From Umezawaea endophytica (GTDB lineage Bacteria > Actinomycetota > Actinomycetes > Mycobacteriales > Pseudonocardiaceae): a DNA stretch of 64,000 bases. Under the pieces are notes generated by a model. The model was not told the DNA's origin. It saw nothing but the letters and a program-made list of their open reading frames with translations, and searched no databases. The stretch covers positions 509,591-573,590 of the forward strand of contig NZ_JANYMP010000001.1 in assembly GCF_025061645.1 (NCBI RefSeq). The letters run 5' to 3'. Positions within the stretch are counted from its first letter, which is position 1. Each line of letters starts with the position of its first letter. This document shows positions 52,794 through 60,822 of the stretch, piece after piece. A program made the position numbers and the translations under genes.

Positions 52794-54803
52794 ATGCGCA
52801 CACGCCTGACGGTCCTGCCCGCCCTGGTGCTCCTCGCCGCACAGCTCGCCGTACCCCGAGCGGGAGCGGAGGCCGACCCCGGTGTGACCGTCGCGGTCAA
52901 CGCCCGAGCCGGGCTGGAAACCGTCAGCGACACCGCCGTCGGCGCCAACCACGCCATCTGGGACACCACCCTCGGCACCCCCGAGGTCGCCGACCTGATG
53001 AAGGGCGCGGGCGTCCAGGCCCTGCGCTACCCCGGCGGCTCGTACTCCGACATCTACCACTGGCGCGACCACACCGCGCCCGGCGGCTACGTCGCCCCCA
53101 ACACCGACTTCGACCACTTCATGGCGGGTGTCCGGCGCGCGGGGGCGAAGCCGATCGTCACCGCCAACTACGGCACCGGCACGCCGCAGGAGGCCGCCGA
53201 CTGGGTGCGCTACGCCAACGTCGAGAAGCGGTATGGCGTGCGGTACTGGGAGATCGGCAACGAGCTGTACGGCAACGGCCACTACGGATCCGCGTGGGAG
53301 GCCGACGACCACCCGGAGAAGACCCCGGCGGAGTACGCGACCATCGTCAAGCAGTACGCCGAGGCGATGAAGGCCGTCGACCCGACGATCAAGGTCGGCG
53401 CCGTGCTGACCACTCCGGGCGACTGGCCGGACGGCATCGTGGCGGCGGGAGACGCGGGCACGTGGAACGAGGTCGTGCTGTCGATCGCGGGGCCGGTGGT
53501 CGACTTCGGGATCGTGCACTGGTACCCGACGGGGTCGACCGGCCCCGAATCGCTGTCCAAGACGAACCGGATCGCCGACTTCGTGCGGATGACCCGCGAG
53601 CAGGCCACCCGGTACGCGCACAAGGACCTGCCCATCGCGCTGACCGAGGTCAACACCTCGTACGGGATGAACACCCAGCCGGGTGCCCTGTTCGCGGCCG
53701 ACGCCTTCGCGACCCTGCTGGAGAACGGGGTGTTCACCGTCGACTGGTGGAACGTCCACAACGGACCGACGAGCTTCTCCACGATCGCGGGGCAGCCCGA
53801 CTACGCCGACTTCGGCCTGCTCTCCAGCGCCGGGTGCCTGGCCGACGGCACGATCTGCCAACCGGCCCTCAACACGCCGTTCGCGCCGTACCACGCGCTG
53901 GCGATGACGTCGCGGTTCGCCGGACCGGGTGACCAGCTCGTCCAGGCCGCCGCGTCCGACCCGCTGGTCAAGGTGCACGCCAGCCGCAAGCGCGACGGCG
54001 GGCTGGCGGTCCTGCTGGTCAACCAGGACCCGGACGCCGCCAAGCCGGTCACCCTGGACTACACCGGCTACACGCCCGCCGCGAGCGCGCGGGTCCTGAG
54101 CTACACCAACGGCGCCACGGGCATCACGACCACGACCGGCGGCAGCGCGACCGTGACGCTGCCGCCGTACTCGCTGACCACGCTCACCTTGCGCCCCAAG
54201 GCTTCCACCGCCGCGCCGAGCACGCCCGCGCGGCCCACCGCCGCGGCGGTCACCGACCGCGAGGCCACCCTCACCTGGACGCCGACCTCACCAGGGGTGA
54301 AGTACGAGGTGCACCGCCAGGTCGGCACGACCACCGAGCAGTGGGGCGAGACCACCGGGACGTCGTTCACCGTCCACAACCTCACCCCCGGCACGCGGTA
54401 CACGGTCAACCTCATCGCCCGCGACAACGCGGGCCGCGTCTCCTGGTCCTCCCCGCCTGCCACCTTCACCACCACCACCCCGCCCACGTCGACCTGCGCG
54501 GTCACGTTCACCGACACCAACGACTGGGGCAACGGCTACGTGGGCGCCGTCGACATCACCAACACCGGCACCACCTCACTGGACACCTGGACCCTGGCCT
54601 TCACCTGGCCCACCACGTGGCAGCAGGTGACCAGCGGCTGGAACGCCACCTGGACCCAGACCGGCACCGCGGTCCAGGTCGCAGGCACCGCCCCCCTGGC
54701 TCCCGGCGCGACCGCGAACACCGGTTTCGTCGGCGCCTACCAGGGCCCCAACGCCCCGCCGACCACGTTCACCCTCAACGGCACCCTCTGCACCACGCGG
54801 TGA
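52794..54803 (+). CDS. Secreted clan-A glycosidase with fibronectin III and C-terminal CBM2
   Basis: 669 residues. Sec signal (LPALVLLAAQLAVPRAGA). A TIM-barrel domain (~35-380) has acid/base E157 (YWEIGNELYG) and likely nucleophile E285 (IALTEVNTSYG), as in GH39/GH51-type clan A enzymes. A beta domain follows, then an FN3 domain (~475-565), then a family 2 carbohydrate-binding module (CAVTFTDTNDWGNGYVGAVD to the final Cys) that targets cellulose or xylan. The CebR box places it in the cellulose-degradation regulon, and it probably trims hemicellulose side chains while anchored on cellulose. Exact family and substrate remain open. Confidence 0.87.
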   Translation: MRTRLTVLPALVLLAAQLAVPRAGAEADPGVTVAVNARAGLETVSDTAVGANHAIWDTTLGTPEVADLMKGAGVQALRYPGGSYSDIYHWRDHTAPGGYVAPNTDFDHFMAGVRRAGAKPIVTANYGTGTPQEAADWVRYANVEKRYGVRYWEIGNELYGNGHYGSAWEADDHPEKTPAEYATIVKQYAEAMKAVDPTIKVGAVLTTPGDWPDGIVAAGDAGTWNEVVLSIAGPVVDFGIVHWYPTGSTGPESLSKTNRIADFVRMTREQATRYAHKDLPIALTEVNTSYGMNTQPGALFAADAFATLLENGVFTVDWWNVHNGPTSFSTIAGQPDYADFGLLSSAGCLADGTICQPALNTPFAPYHALAMTSRFAGPGDQLVQAAASDPLVKVHASRKRDGGLAVLLVNQDPDAAKPVTLDYTGYTPAASARVLSYTNGATGITTTTGGSATVTLPPYSLTTLTLRPKASTAAPSTPARPTAAAVTDREATLTWTPTSPGVKYEVHRQVGTTTEQWGETTGTSFTVHNLTPGTRYTVNLIARDNAGRVSWSSPPATFTTTTPPTSTCAVTFTDTNDWGNGYVGAVDITNTGTTSLDTWTLAFTWPTTWQQVTSGWNATWTQTGTAVQVAGTAPLAPGATANTGFVGAYQGPNAPPTTFTLNGTLCTTR

Positions 54804-54821
54804 CCGGGGCCGGGGGTCACC
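54799..54821. terminator. Hairpin spanning two convergent stop codons
   Basis: GGTGACC (54799-54805), 9-base loop, GGTCACC (54815-54821). It overlaps the stop codons of both the glycosidase (+) and the acyltransferase (-). Confidence 0.5.
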
Positions 54822-55671
54822 GCCGCACGACGTACCAGCCCGCGCGGTCGAAACCGTCGACCCGGCCGCCGTCCTCGATCAGCCCGGTCAGCACCGCCCG
54901 GACGGCCGCGCGCCAGCGTCGTGCCATCTCCGGATCGGTCGCGCGGAGCCGTTCGACGTCACGGGGCACGGCGACGAGCGAGGTCGTGCCGTCGAGCCGT
55001 CCGGGGACGGGGCCGCCGTCGGCGGCGATGTCCAGCGCCCGCACCGCTCCCGCCGTGATCTCGGCCGCGAGGTCGACGCCGGGGGGATCGCCCGCGCACG
55101 CGCGGACGACGGCCGGGTCGTGGAGCGGCCAGCGCACGAGGAGCCGGTCGGAGTCCTGGTCGCCGTTGATCGCGTCGGCCATCGGGCCGTAGAAGTTGGT
55201 GAGGTACTCGGTCGGGCGGGCGGCGAGCTTCACCAGGTTGAAGCAGGCGTTGCGCGCCACCAGCGGGTCGAAGGTCCAGACGATCTCGGCGAGGTCGCGC
55301 TCCACCGCCCACGCACGCTGGTGCAGCTTGAGCGCGAACCCGACCCCGCGACCCGCCGCGGCCGCCGAGACGCCCGCGATGTGGCTGTGCAGCGCGTGTC
55401 CCCCAGGGGCGTGGACGAACCCGACGCAGGCGCCGACCAGGCGGTCGACGTCGAAGGCGCCCGACACGTGGTTGCCCGCCTTGGTGAACGCGCGCAGTAG
55501 CTCGATCGTCACCGGCGGGTTCGCGGCCCGGCCCCAGATCGTGGCGAACAGGTCCACCACCTGGTTCAGCTCCGCGAGGTCGGCGAGGTCGCGGACCGAC
55601 ACCCCGGCGGCCCGCGCCGCGACGGCGGCGGCACGGGCCGGTTCCGCCACCGCCGCCCTCGTGCCGGTCAC
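54817..55671 (-). CDS. GNAT-family acyltransferase
   Basis: 284 residues. A GNAT-like core lies around 60-140 (VGACVGFVHAPGGHALHSHI then GVSAAAAGRGVGFALKLHQR, the acyl-CoA loop, and IVWTFDPLVARNACFNLVKL). The rest is an extra C-terminal domain of unknown role. It matches a conserved group of predicted acetyltransferases of unproven substrate. GTG overlaps the stop of the M20 peptidase (55668-55671), making it the last gene of the peptide-uptake operon; acetylation of a released amino acid or amine is a reasonable guess. Confidence 0.78.
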   Translation of the reverse strand: MTGTRAAVAEPARAAAVAARAAGVSVRDLADLAELNQVVDLFATIWGRAANPPVTIELLRAFTKAGNHVSGAFDVDRLVGACVGFVHAPGGHALHSHIAGVSAAAAGRGVGFALKLHQRAWAVERDLAEIVWTFDPLVARNACFNLVKLAARPTEYLTNFYGPMADAINGDQDSDRLLVRWPLHDPAVVRACAGDPPGVDLAAEITAGAVRALDIAADGGPVPGRLDGTTSLVAVPRDVERLRATDPEMARRWRAAVRAVLTGLIEDGGRVDGFDRAGWYVVRR

Positions 55672-56783
55672 GACGTCCTCGTCAGGGGGCGGTCGTGCGC
55701 CACCAGCTCCTCGACCAGCGCGCGCAGCAGCGCGGTCCGGCCCACCAGCTCGTCGACCAGCACGTGCTCGTCGGCGGCGTGGGCACCGCCGCCGACCGCG
55801 CCGAGGCCGTCGAGGGTCGGGGTGCCGACGCCCGCGGTGAAGTTCCCGTCCGACGCGCCGCCGACGGACGCCGAGCCCGGCACGGGTAGTCCCAGGCGCT
55901 GCGCCGTCTCCCGCACCCGCTGGTGCAGCGCCGCCGACGCGACGGCCTCCAGCGGCGGCCGGTTCACCCCGCCCGCCACCTCGATCAGCGCGCCGGGCAG
56001 CACCGGCGACAGCGCGGTGATCGCCCGGTGGACGCGTTCCTGCTCCGCCGCCGTCCTGGCGCGCACGTCCACCGCGAACGACCCCGCGGCGGGGACCGTG
56101 TTGGTCGTGGTGCCGGCGCGGGCCGAGGTCGGCGTGACCGTGGTGCCCGCCTCCTGGTCGGCGAGCGCGCTCACGGCCAGCACCTGGTGCGCCAGCTCCA
56201 GCGTGGCGTTCACGCCCTTCTCGGGTTCGAGCCCGGCGTGCGCGGCCCGCCCGGTCACGCGCACCTCGTACAGCGAGACGCCCTTGCGCTCCGTCTTGAG
56301 GGCGCCGCCGTCGGCCGACGCCTCCAGCACCAGCGCCGCCACCGCCGACCTGGCCTCCTCCTCGATCAGCTCGCGGGAGCTGGGCGAGCCCAACTCCTCG
56401 TCACCGGTCACGAGCAGGGTGACGCCGTCGAGCCCGGCGGCAGCGTGGAACGCCATCACCAGCCCGGCCTTCATGTCGAAGCAGCCCGGCCCGCGCAGCA
56501 CCCCGTCCTCGACGGTGAACGGGTGCGCGGCCAGCGAGCCGAGCGGCCACACGGTGTCGTGGTGGCCGAGGAGCAGCACCCGCGACGGCCCGGTACCGAG
56601 CCGCCAGCGCAGGTGCGTCCGGCCGTCCAGCACGATCCTCTCGGGCGTGACGCCGAGGCGCGCGGTGCCGACCCGCGCGACGACGTCCGCCGAGCGGGCC
56701 ACGGCGGCCAGGTCGGAGGAGGGCGACTCGCACTCCACGAGGACGCGCAGGTCGGCGAGCAGCTCGCCCAGGACGTCCGCCAT
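55668..56783 (-). CDS. M20-family metallopeptidase (glutamate carboxypeptidase-like)
   Basis: 371 residues. Zinc ligands and catalytic residues in order: LLLGHHDTVWP (His, Asp), PGCFDMKAG (bridging Asp), TGDEELGSP (Glu base and ligand), LEASADGG and the late His in AHAADEHV. The dimerisation domain insert (RAAHAGLEPEKGVNATLELA) is present. No signal peptide, so it is cytoplasmic. ATG overlaps the stop of the fused peptidase (TGATG). It would finish degradation of imported peptides. Confidence 0.9.
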   Translation of the reverse strand: MADVLGELLADLRVLVECESPSSDLAAVARSADVVARVGTARLGVTPERIVLDGRTHLRWRLGTGPSRVLLLGHHDTVWPLGSLAAHPFTVEDGVLRGPGCFDMKAGLVMAFHAAAGLDGVTLLVTGDEELGSPSSRELIEEEARSAVAALVLEASADGGALKTERKGVSLYEVRVTGRAAHAGLEPEKGVNATLELAHQVLAVSALADQEAGTTVTPTSARAGTTTNTVPAAGSFAVDVRARTAAEQERVHRAITALSPVLPGALIEVAGGVNRPPLEAVASAALHQRVRETAQRLGLPVPGSASVGGASDGNFTAGVGTPTLDGLGAVGGGAHAADEHVLVDELVGRTALLRALVEELVAHDRPLTRTS

Positions 56784-59700
56784 CAGGACGACACCCGCGG
56801 CGTCGCCCGCACCCCGAAGTGCACGTACCGCTCGCCGGTCGGCAGCTCGTAGAAGGTGACCGGCGCCCACGTCTCCGCCTCCGGCGGTTTGACCGCGAAC
56901 AGCGCCGGACCGGCGGGGACCAGCGGGTGCTCCTCGACCGGGTCCGGCAGCAGCGCGGCGATCGGGCCGGTGATCGTCGTCCGCAGGATCGGGCCGTCGG
57001 GGCCGTCCTCCACCTCCATCCGCACCCCGGACCGCTCGTACACCCCGAGGTACGGGGTCGCGTCGACCTCCACCGGTTCCGCGGGCGGCGCGAACGGTCG
57101 CGGCATCGCGACGTCCGCCACCTCCGCGAAGATCTCCCGGTACAGGTCCTCGTAGAGGTCGCGGGTGTGGCCGCCGTTGGTGAGCAGCGCGACGGCGAGC
57201 CCCTGCTCGGGCAGCACCCGCAGGAACGCCGCCTGGCCGATGGTGTTGCCGTCGTGGCCGATCAGCCGGTGACCGTCCCAGCCGAACCGGATCCAGCCGA
57301 GCCCCCACGAGTCGCCGAGGACGAGCTTGTCCGGCAGGTCCGCCTGGTGGGCGGTCATGGCGGCGGCGCTCTCCGCGCTCAGCACCTGGGTGCCGTCGGC
57401 GGCCTGGCCGTCGAGCAGGTGCAGGCGGGCGAAGGCGAGGACGTCGGCGACCGTGGAGGTGACCAGCCCGGCCGGGCCGAGCGAGCGGGGCAGGCCCCAG
57501 GCACGGGCCGGGGCGAGTTCGCCGTCGCGCTCGTCGTGGCCCACCGCCGCGGCGAACAGCAGCGCCTCCTCCGGCAGCGTCACGGTGTGCTCGAGGCCGA
57601 GCGGGGTGAACAGCCGGTCGCGCATCGCCTGGTCCCAGGTCTTCCCGGTGACCTTCTCGATCACCCGGCCCAGCAGCGAGTACCCCGAGTTGCAGTAGGA
57701 CCAGGTCGCGCCGACCGGGTGGTTCTGCCCGGCCTCGCCGAGCACGTCGACGTAGCGCTCCAGGCAGTCGTCGCCGCGGCCGGTGTCGGTGAACACGTCG
57801 CCGTCGATGCCGCTGGTGTGGGTCAGCAGGTGCCGGACCGTCACCGACTTGGTGATGTCGGGGTCGGCCAGCTTGAGCTCGGGCAGCACGTCGACGACGG
57901 GGGTGTCGAGGTCGAGCAGCCCCTCGTCGACCAGCGCCATCACCACGGTCGCCGTCCACACCTTGGTGATCGAGCCGATCTGGAACAGCGAGTCGGTGTC
58001 CACCGGGGCGCCCGTGCGGACGTTGAGCACGCCGTGCGCGACCTCGACCAGCTCGTCGGCGGTCCCGCCCGTGCCGAGGCGGAAGACGCCGAGTTGCGCG
58101 CCGGGCACCTTGTGCCGCTCGGCGAGCCTGGCCAGCCGCCGCTGCCAGTGAGCGGCGTCGATGGACGCCTTGCCCGCGCGGGCGGTGTGCTGCTCCAGCC
58201 AGTCGAGGACGCGGTGGTTGAAGTCGAGCCGCTGCGACGGCGGGCCGAGGAGGATGAACACGTGCGAGGCGTCCGGGTAGACGACCAGCCTGGTCGGGAC
58301 GCCCTGCTCGCGCAGCGCGGTGTGCCACTGCTGGGCCTGGCCGACGGGGCAGGTCAGGTCGTCCGCGCCCGCGATCACCAGTGTGGGCGTGCGGACGTCG
58401 GTGACGCGGGTGATCGGTGACATGGCGGCGTAGTTCTCCGGGTCCTGCCACGGGGAACCGCCGAGCTCGTACGCGCTGAGGAAGCCGCTGTCGTCGCTGG
58501 TGCCGCCCATGCTCACCAGGTCGCTGACCGGGCCGCCCGCGACCGCGGCGGCGAACCGGTCGTCGTGGCCGGTCAGCCAGCACGTCATGAACCCGCCGTA
58601 GCTGTAGCCCGCGACCGCGAGCCGGGCCGGGTCGGCGAACCCCTCGGCGACGAGCTGGTCCAGCGGTTCGAGGAAGTCGTTCGCGTCCGCGACGCCCCAG
58701 GCGCCCTGGACGCCGTCGTAGAACGCCTCGCCGTACCCGTCGCTGCCGCGCGGGTTGACCAGCAGCACCGCCCAGCCGCGGTCGACCAGTTCCTGGTGGT
58801 AGAGGTGCACCTCGTCGGCGCTCCCGTTCCACGCGTTGTGCGGGCCGCCGTGCACGTCGAGCAGCACCGGCCGCGGGCCGTCGTGCGTGGGGTCGTGCAT
58901 CAGCCACGCCTGCACGTCGGTGCCGTCGGAGATGGTGAACCACCGCTCCTCGCGGGGGTGCAGGTCCGGTGCCGCGCCGTGGTCGGTCAGCACGGTCTCC
59001 GCGCCGGTCCCCAGGTCCACGACGGCGATCTCGCCGAACGTCGAGGGGGTCGTGAGCGCGATGGCCGCGCGCCCGCCCGCCACCGACAGCCCGGACACGA
59101 CCCGTCCGGCGCCGTCGACGACCGGGCGGGCGTCGCCGCCGTCGGTGGCCACCGACCACAGGTGCGTGCAGCCGCGGTCGCGGAGGCAGAACAGCACCCG
59201 GCCCTCGTGCTCCTGGGGCAGGCCGCCGGGGTAGGCGGTGCCACCGGGCATCACGTTGCGGTCCAGGGAGGCGGTCAGGTCGGTGACCTCGCCGCCGTCC
59301 AGGTCGACGCGGTGCAGGCGGGCGTGCCCGACCGGGTCTCCCGCCCAGCCGACCACGAGCAGCGCCGACCCGTCGGCGGTCCAGCCCGCGGTGCTCGCCA
59401 CCCCGTCGGCGAACGCGACCGCGCGCGGCCGGGCGTGCGGCTCGTCCACACCGAGCAGGTGCACCGGGGTGCGGTGGCGCAGGTCGCCGTCGGCGCCCGC
59501 GCGGCGGGTGAAGGCGAGGGTCGTGCCGTCCGGCGACCAGGCCGGGGCGCCCGCGCTGTGCGGTCCGTCGGTGAGCTGCCGGACCGCGCGGCCCGCGAGG
59601 TCGAGGACGTGCACCTGGGTGCGGACCTGGCCGAACATCCCCTGGCCGTCGACCTGGTAGTCGAGGCCGTCGGACACCATCGGCCGTCGCGGGCCGCCGG

Positions 59701-60079
59701 ACGTCGGGTCGACCGGCGCGGTGAACGCGAGCCTGCGGCCGTCCGGGGACCAGCGCGGCGCGCCCGCCCCGAGCGGCAGGTCCGTCACCAGTTCGGGCTC
59801 ACCTCCCGCGGCGTCGAGCACGGCGACCTGCCCGGCGCGGAGGAACGCGAGCCGGGAGCCGTCCGGCGACCAGGCGGGCGCGGCGTCGTCCGGGCCGGAG
59901 CTGACACGGCGGGGTGTGCCGCCGTCGGTGGCCACGACCCACACCTGGTCGACGTTGCGGTCCTGCTCGACGTCGAGCGTCCGCAGCACGTAGGCGATCC
60001 CGGTGCCGTCGGGCGACAACACCGGTTGCGACGGGACCACGACGCCCGCCAGGTCCTCGATGCGCGTCCGTCGGCTCAT
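56783..60079 (-). CDS. Fusion of an S9 prolyl-oligopeptidase-type peptidase with a beta-lactamase-fold serine hydrolase
   Basis: 1,098 residues. Residues 1-380 form a beta-propeller with WSPDG repeats (70, 110, 181). Residues ~385-630 form an S9 alpha/beta hydrolase: S493 in GYSYGG, D573/574 in IAGADDLTCP, H606 in YPDASH. Residues ~640-1000 are a second, complete enzyme: SxxK at S703-K706 (GSITK), YxN at Y795-N797 and GH942DG. The end resembles a lipocalin-like tail. The frame is unbroken, so this is one polypeptide with two serine hydrolases. No signal peptide. The second half resembles the protein at 10394-11728. Coupled to peptide-importer genes, it probably hydrolyses imported peptides, perhaps containing Pro or D-residues. 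Confidence 0.88.
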   Translation of the reverse strand: MSRRTRIEDLAGVVVPSQPVLSPDGTGIAYVLRTLDVEQDRNVDQVWVVATDGGTPRRVSSGPDDAAPAWSPDGSRLAFLRAGQVAVLDAAGGEPELVTDLPLGAGAPRWSPDGRRLAFTAPVDPTSGGPRRPMVSDGLDYQVDGQGMFGQVRTQVHVLDLAGRAVRQLTDGPHSAGAPAWSPDGTTLAFTRRAGADGDLRHRTPVHLLGVDEPHARPRAVAFADGVASTAGWTADGSALLVVGWAGDPVGHARLHRVDLDGGEVTDLTASLDRNVMPGGTAYPGGLPQEHEGRVLFCLRDRGCTHLWSVATDGGDARPVVDGAGRVVSGLSVAGGRAAIALTTPSTFGEIAVVDLGTGAETVLTDHGAAPDLHPREERWFTISDGTDVQAWLMHDPTHDGPRPVLLDVHGGPHNAWNGSADEVHLYHQELVDRGWAVLLVNPRGSDGYGEAFYDGVQGAWGVADANDFLEPLDQLVAEGFADPARLAVAGYSYGGFMTCWLTGHDDRFAAAVAGGPVSDLVSMGGTSDDSGFLSAYELGGSPWQDPENYAAMSPITRVTDVRTPTLVIAGADDLTCPVGQAQQWHTALREQGVPTRLVVYPDASHVFILLGPPSQRLDFNHRVLDWLEQHTARAGKASIDAAHWQRRLARLAERHKVPGAQLGVFRLGTGGTADELVEVAHGVLNVRTGAPVDTDSLFQIGSITKVWTATVVMALVDEGLLDLDTPVVDVLPELKLADPDITKSVTVRHLLTHTSGIDGDVFTDTGRGDDCLERYVDVLGEAGQNHPVGATWSYCNSGYSLLGRVIEKVTGKTWDQAMRDRLFTPLGLEHTVTLPEEALLFAAAVGHDERDGELAPARAWGLPRSLGPAGLVTSTVADVLAFARLHLLDGQAADGTQVLSAESAAAMTAHQADLPDKLVLGDSWGLGWIRFGWDGHRLIGHDGNTIGQAAFLRVLPEQGLAVALLTNGGHTRDLYEDLYREIFAEVADVAMPRPFAPPAEPVEVDATPYLGVYERSGVRMEVEDGPDGPILRTTITGPIAALLPDPVEEHPLVPAGPALFAVKPPEAETWAPVTFYELPTGERYVHFGVRATPRVSS

Positions 60080-60822
60080 GACTGGCTCCTTGGCGTGGTT
60101 CGTCCGGGTACGGCGGCGAGCAGTTCGCGCGTGTAGTCGTGGGCGGGCTCGGTGAGCACCCGCGCGGCGGGGCCCTGCTCCACGAGCCTGCCGTGCCGCA
60201 TCACCGCGACGTGCGAGGCGACGTAGCGGACCACCGCGAGGTTGTGGGAGATGAACAGGATCGTGAGGCCCAGCTCGCGCTGGAGCTCGCGGACCAGGTT
60301 GAGGACGGCGCCCTGGACCGACACGTCCAGCGCGGAAGTGATCTCATCGGCGATGACCACGCGCGGGCGGGCGGCCAGCGCCCGCGCCAGCGCGACCCGC
60401 TGCCGCTGCCCGCCGGACAGCCGCGACGGGACGGAGCCCGCGCACACCGGGTCCAGGTGCACCAGCTCCAGCAGCCGTTCCACCTCCGCCCGGCGCTCGG
60501 CGCGCGAGCCGCCCGGCGGCATCGCCTCGGCCACGCTCTCGCCCGCCGTCATCCGCGGGTCGAGCGAGGAGTACGGGTCCTGGAAGACCATCTGGAGCGG
60601 ACGGGGCCTGCCGCGGGTCGGCACCGGCGCGCCGCCGAGGGTGATCCGGCCACCGGACAGCGGGGCCAGGCCGACGGCGGCCCTGGCGAGCGTGGACTTG
60701 CCGGAACCAGACTCGCCGACGAGCCCCACCACCTCGCCCTCCGGCACGGTCAGGCTGACGCCGTCGACCGCGGTGGTCCGGCCGTAGCGAACGGTCACGT
60801 CGTCGAAGCGCAGGTCGCTCAC
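60076..60822 (-). CDS. Oligopeptide ABC transporter ATPase (DppF/OppF-like)
   Basis: 248 residues. Walker A GESGSGKST, VFQDPYSSLDPRM (Q-loop region typical of OppF), signature LSGGQRQRVALARAL, Walker B VVIADEITSALD and switch ISHNLAV. GTG at 60822 overlaps the stop of the permease-ATPase fusion, and its stop overlaps the peptidase ATG (ATGA). Second ATPase subunit of the importer. Confidence 0.93.
   Translation of the reverse strand: MSDLRFDDVTVRYGRTTAVDGVSLTVPEGEVVGLVGESGSGKSTLARAAVGLAPLSGGRITLGGAPVPTRGRPRPLQMVFQDPYSSLDPRMTAGESVAEAMPPGGSRAERRAEVERLLELVHLDPVCAGSVPSRLSGGQRQRVALARALAARPRVVIADEITSALDVSVQGAVLNLVRELQRELGLTILFISHNLAVVRYVASHVAVMRHGRLVEQGPAARVLTEPAHDYTRELLAAVPGRTTPRSQS

Noticed and set aside
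54817-55671. Naming the acyltransferase as a chorismate-pathway enzyme, as some annotations of relatives do.
   Set aside because: The visible core is GNAT-like and nothing matches chorismate synthase motifs.
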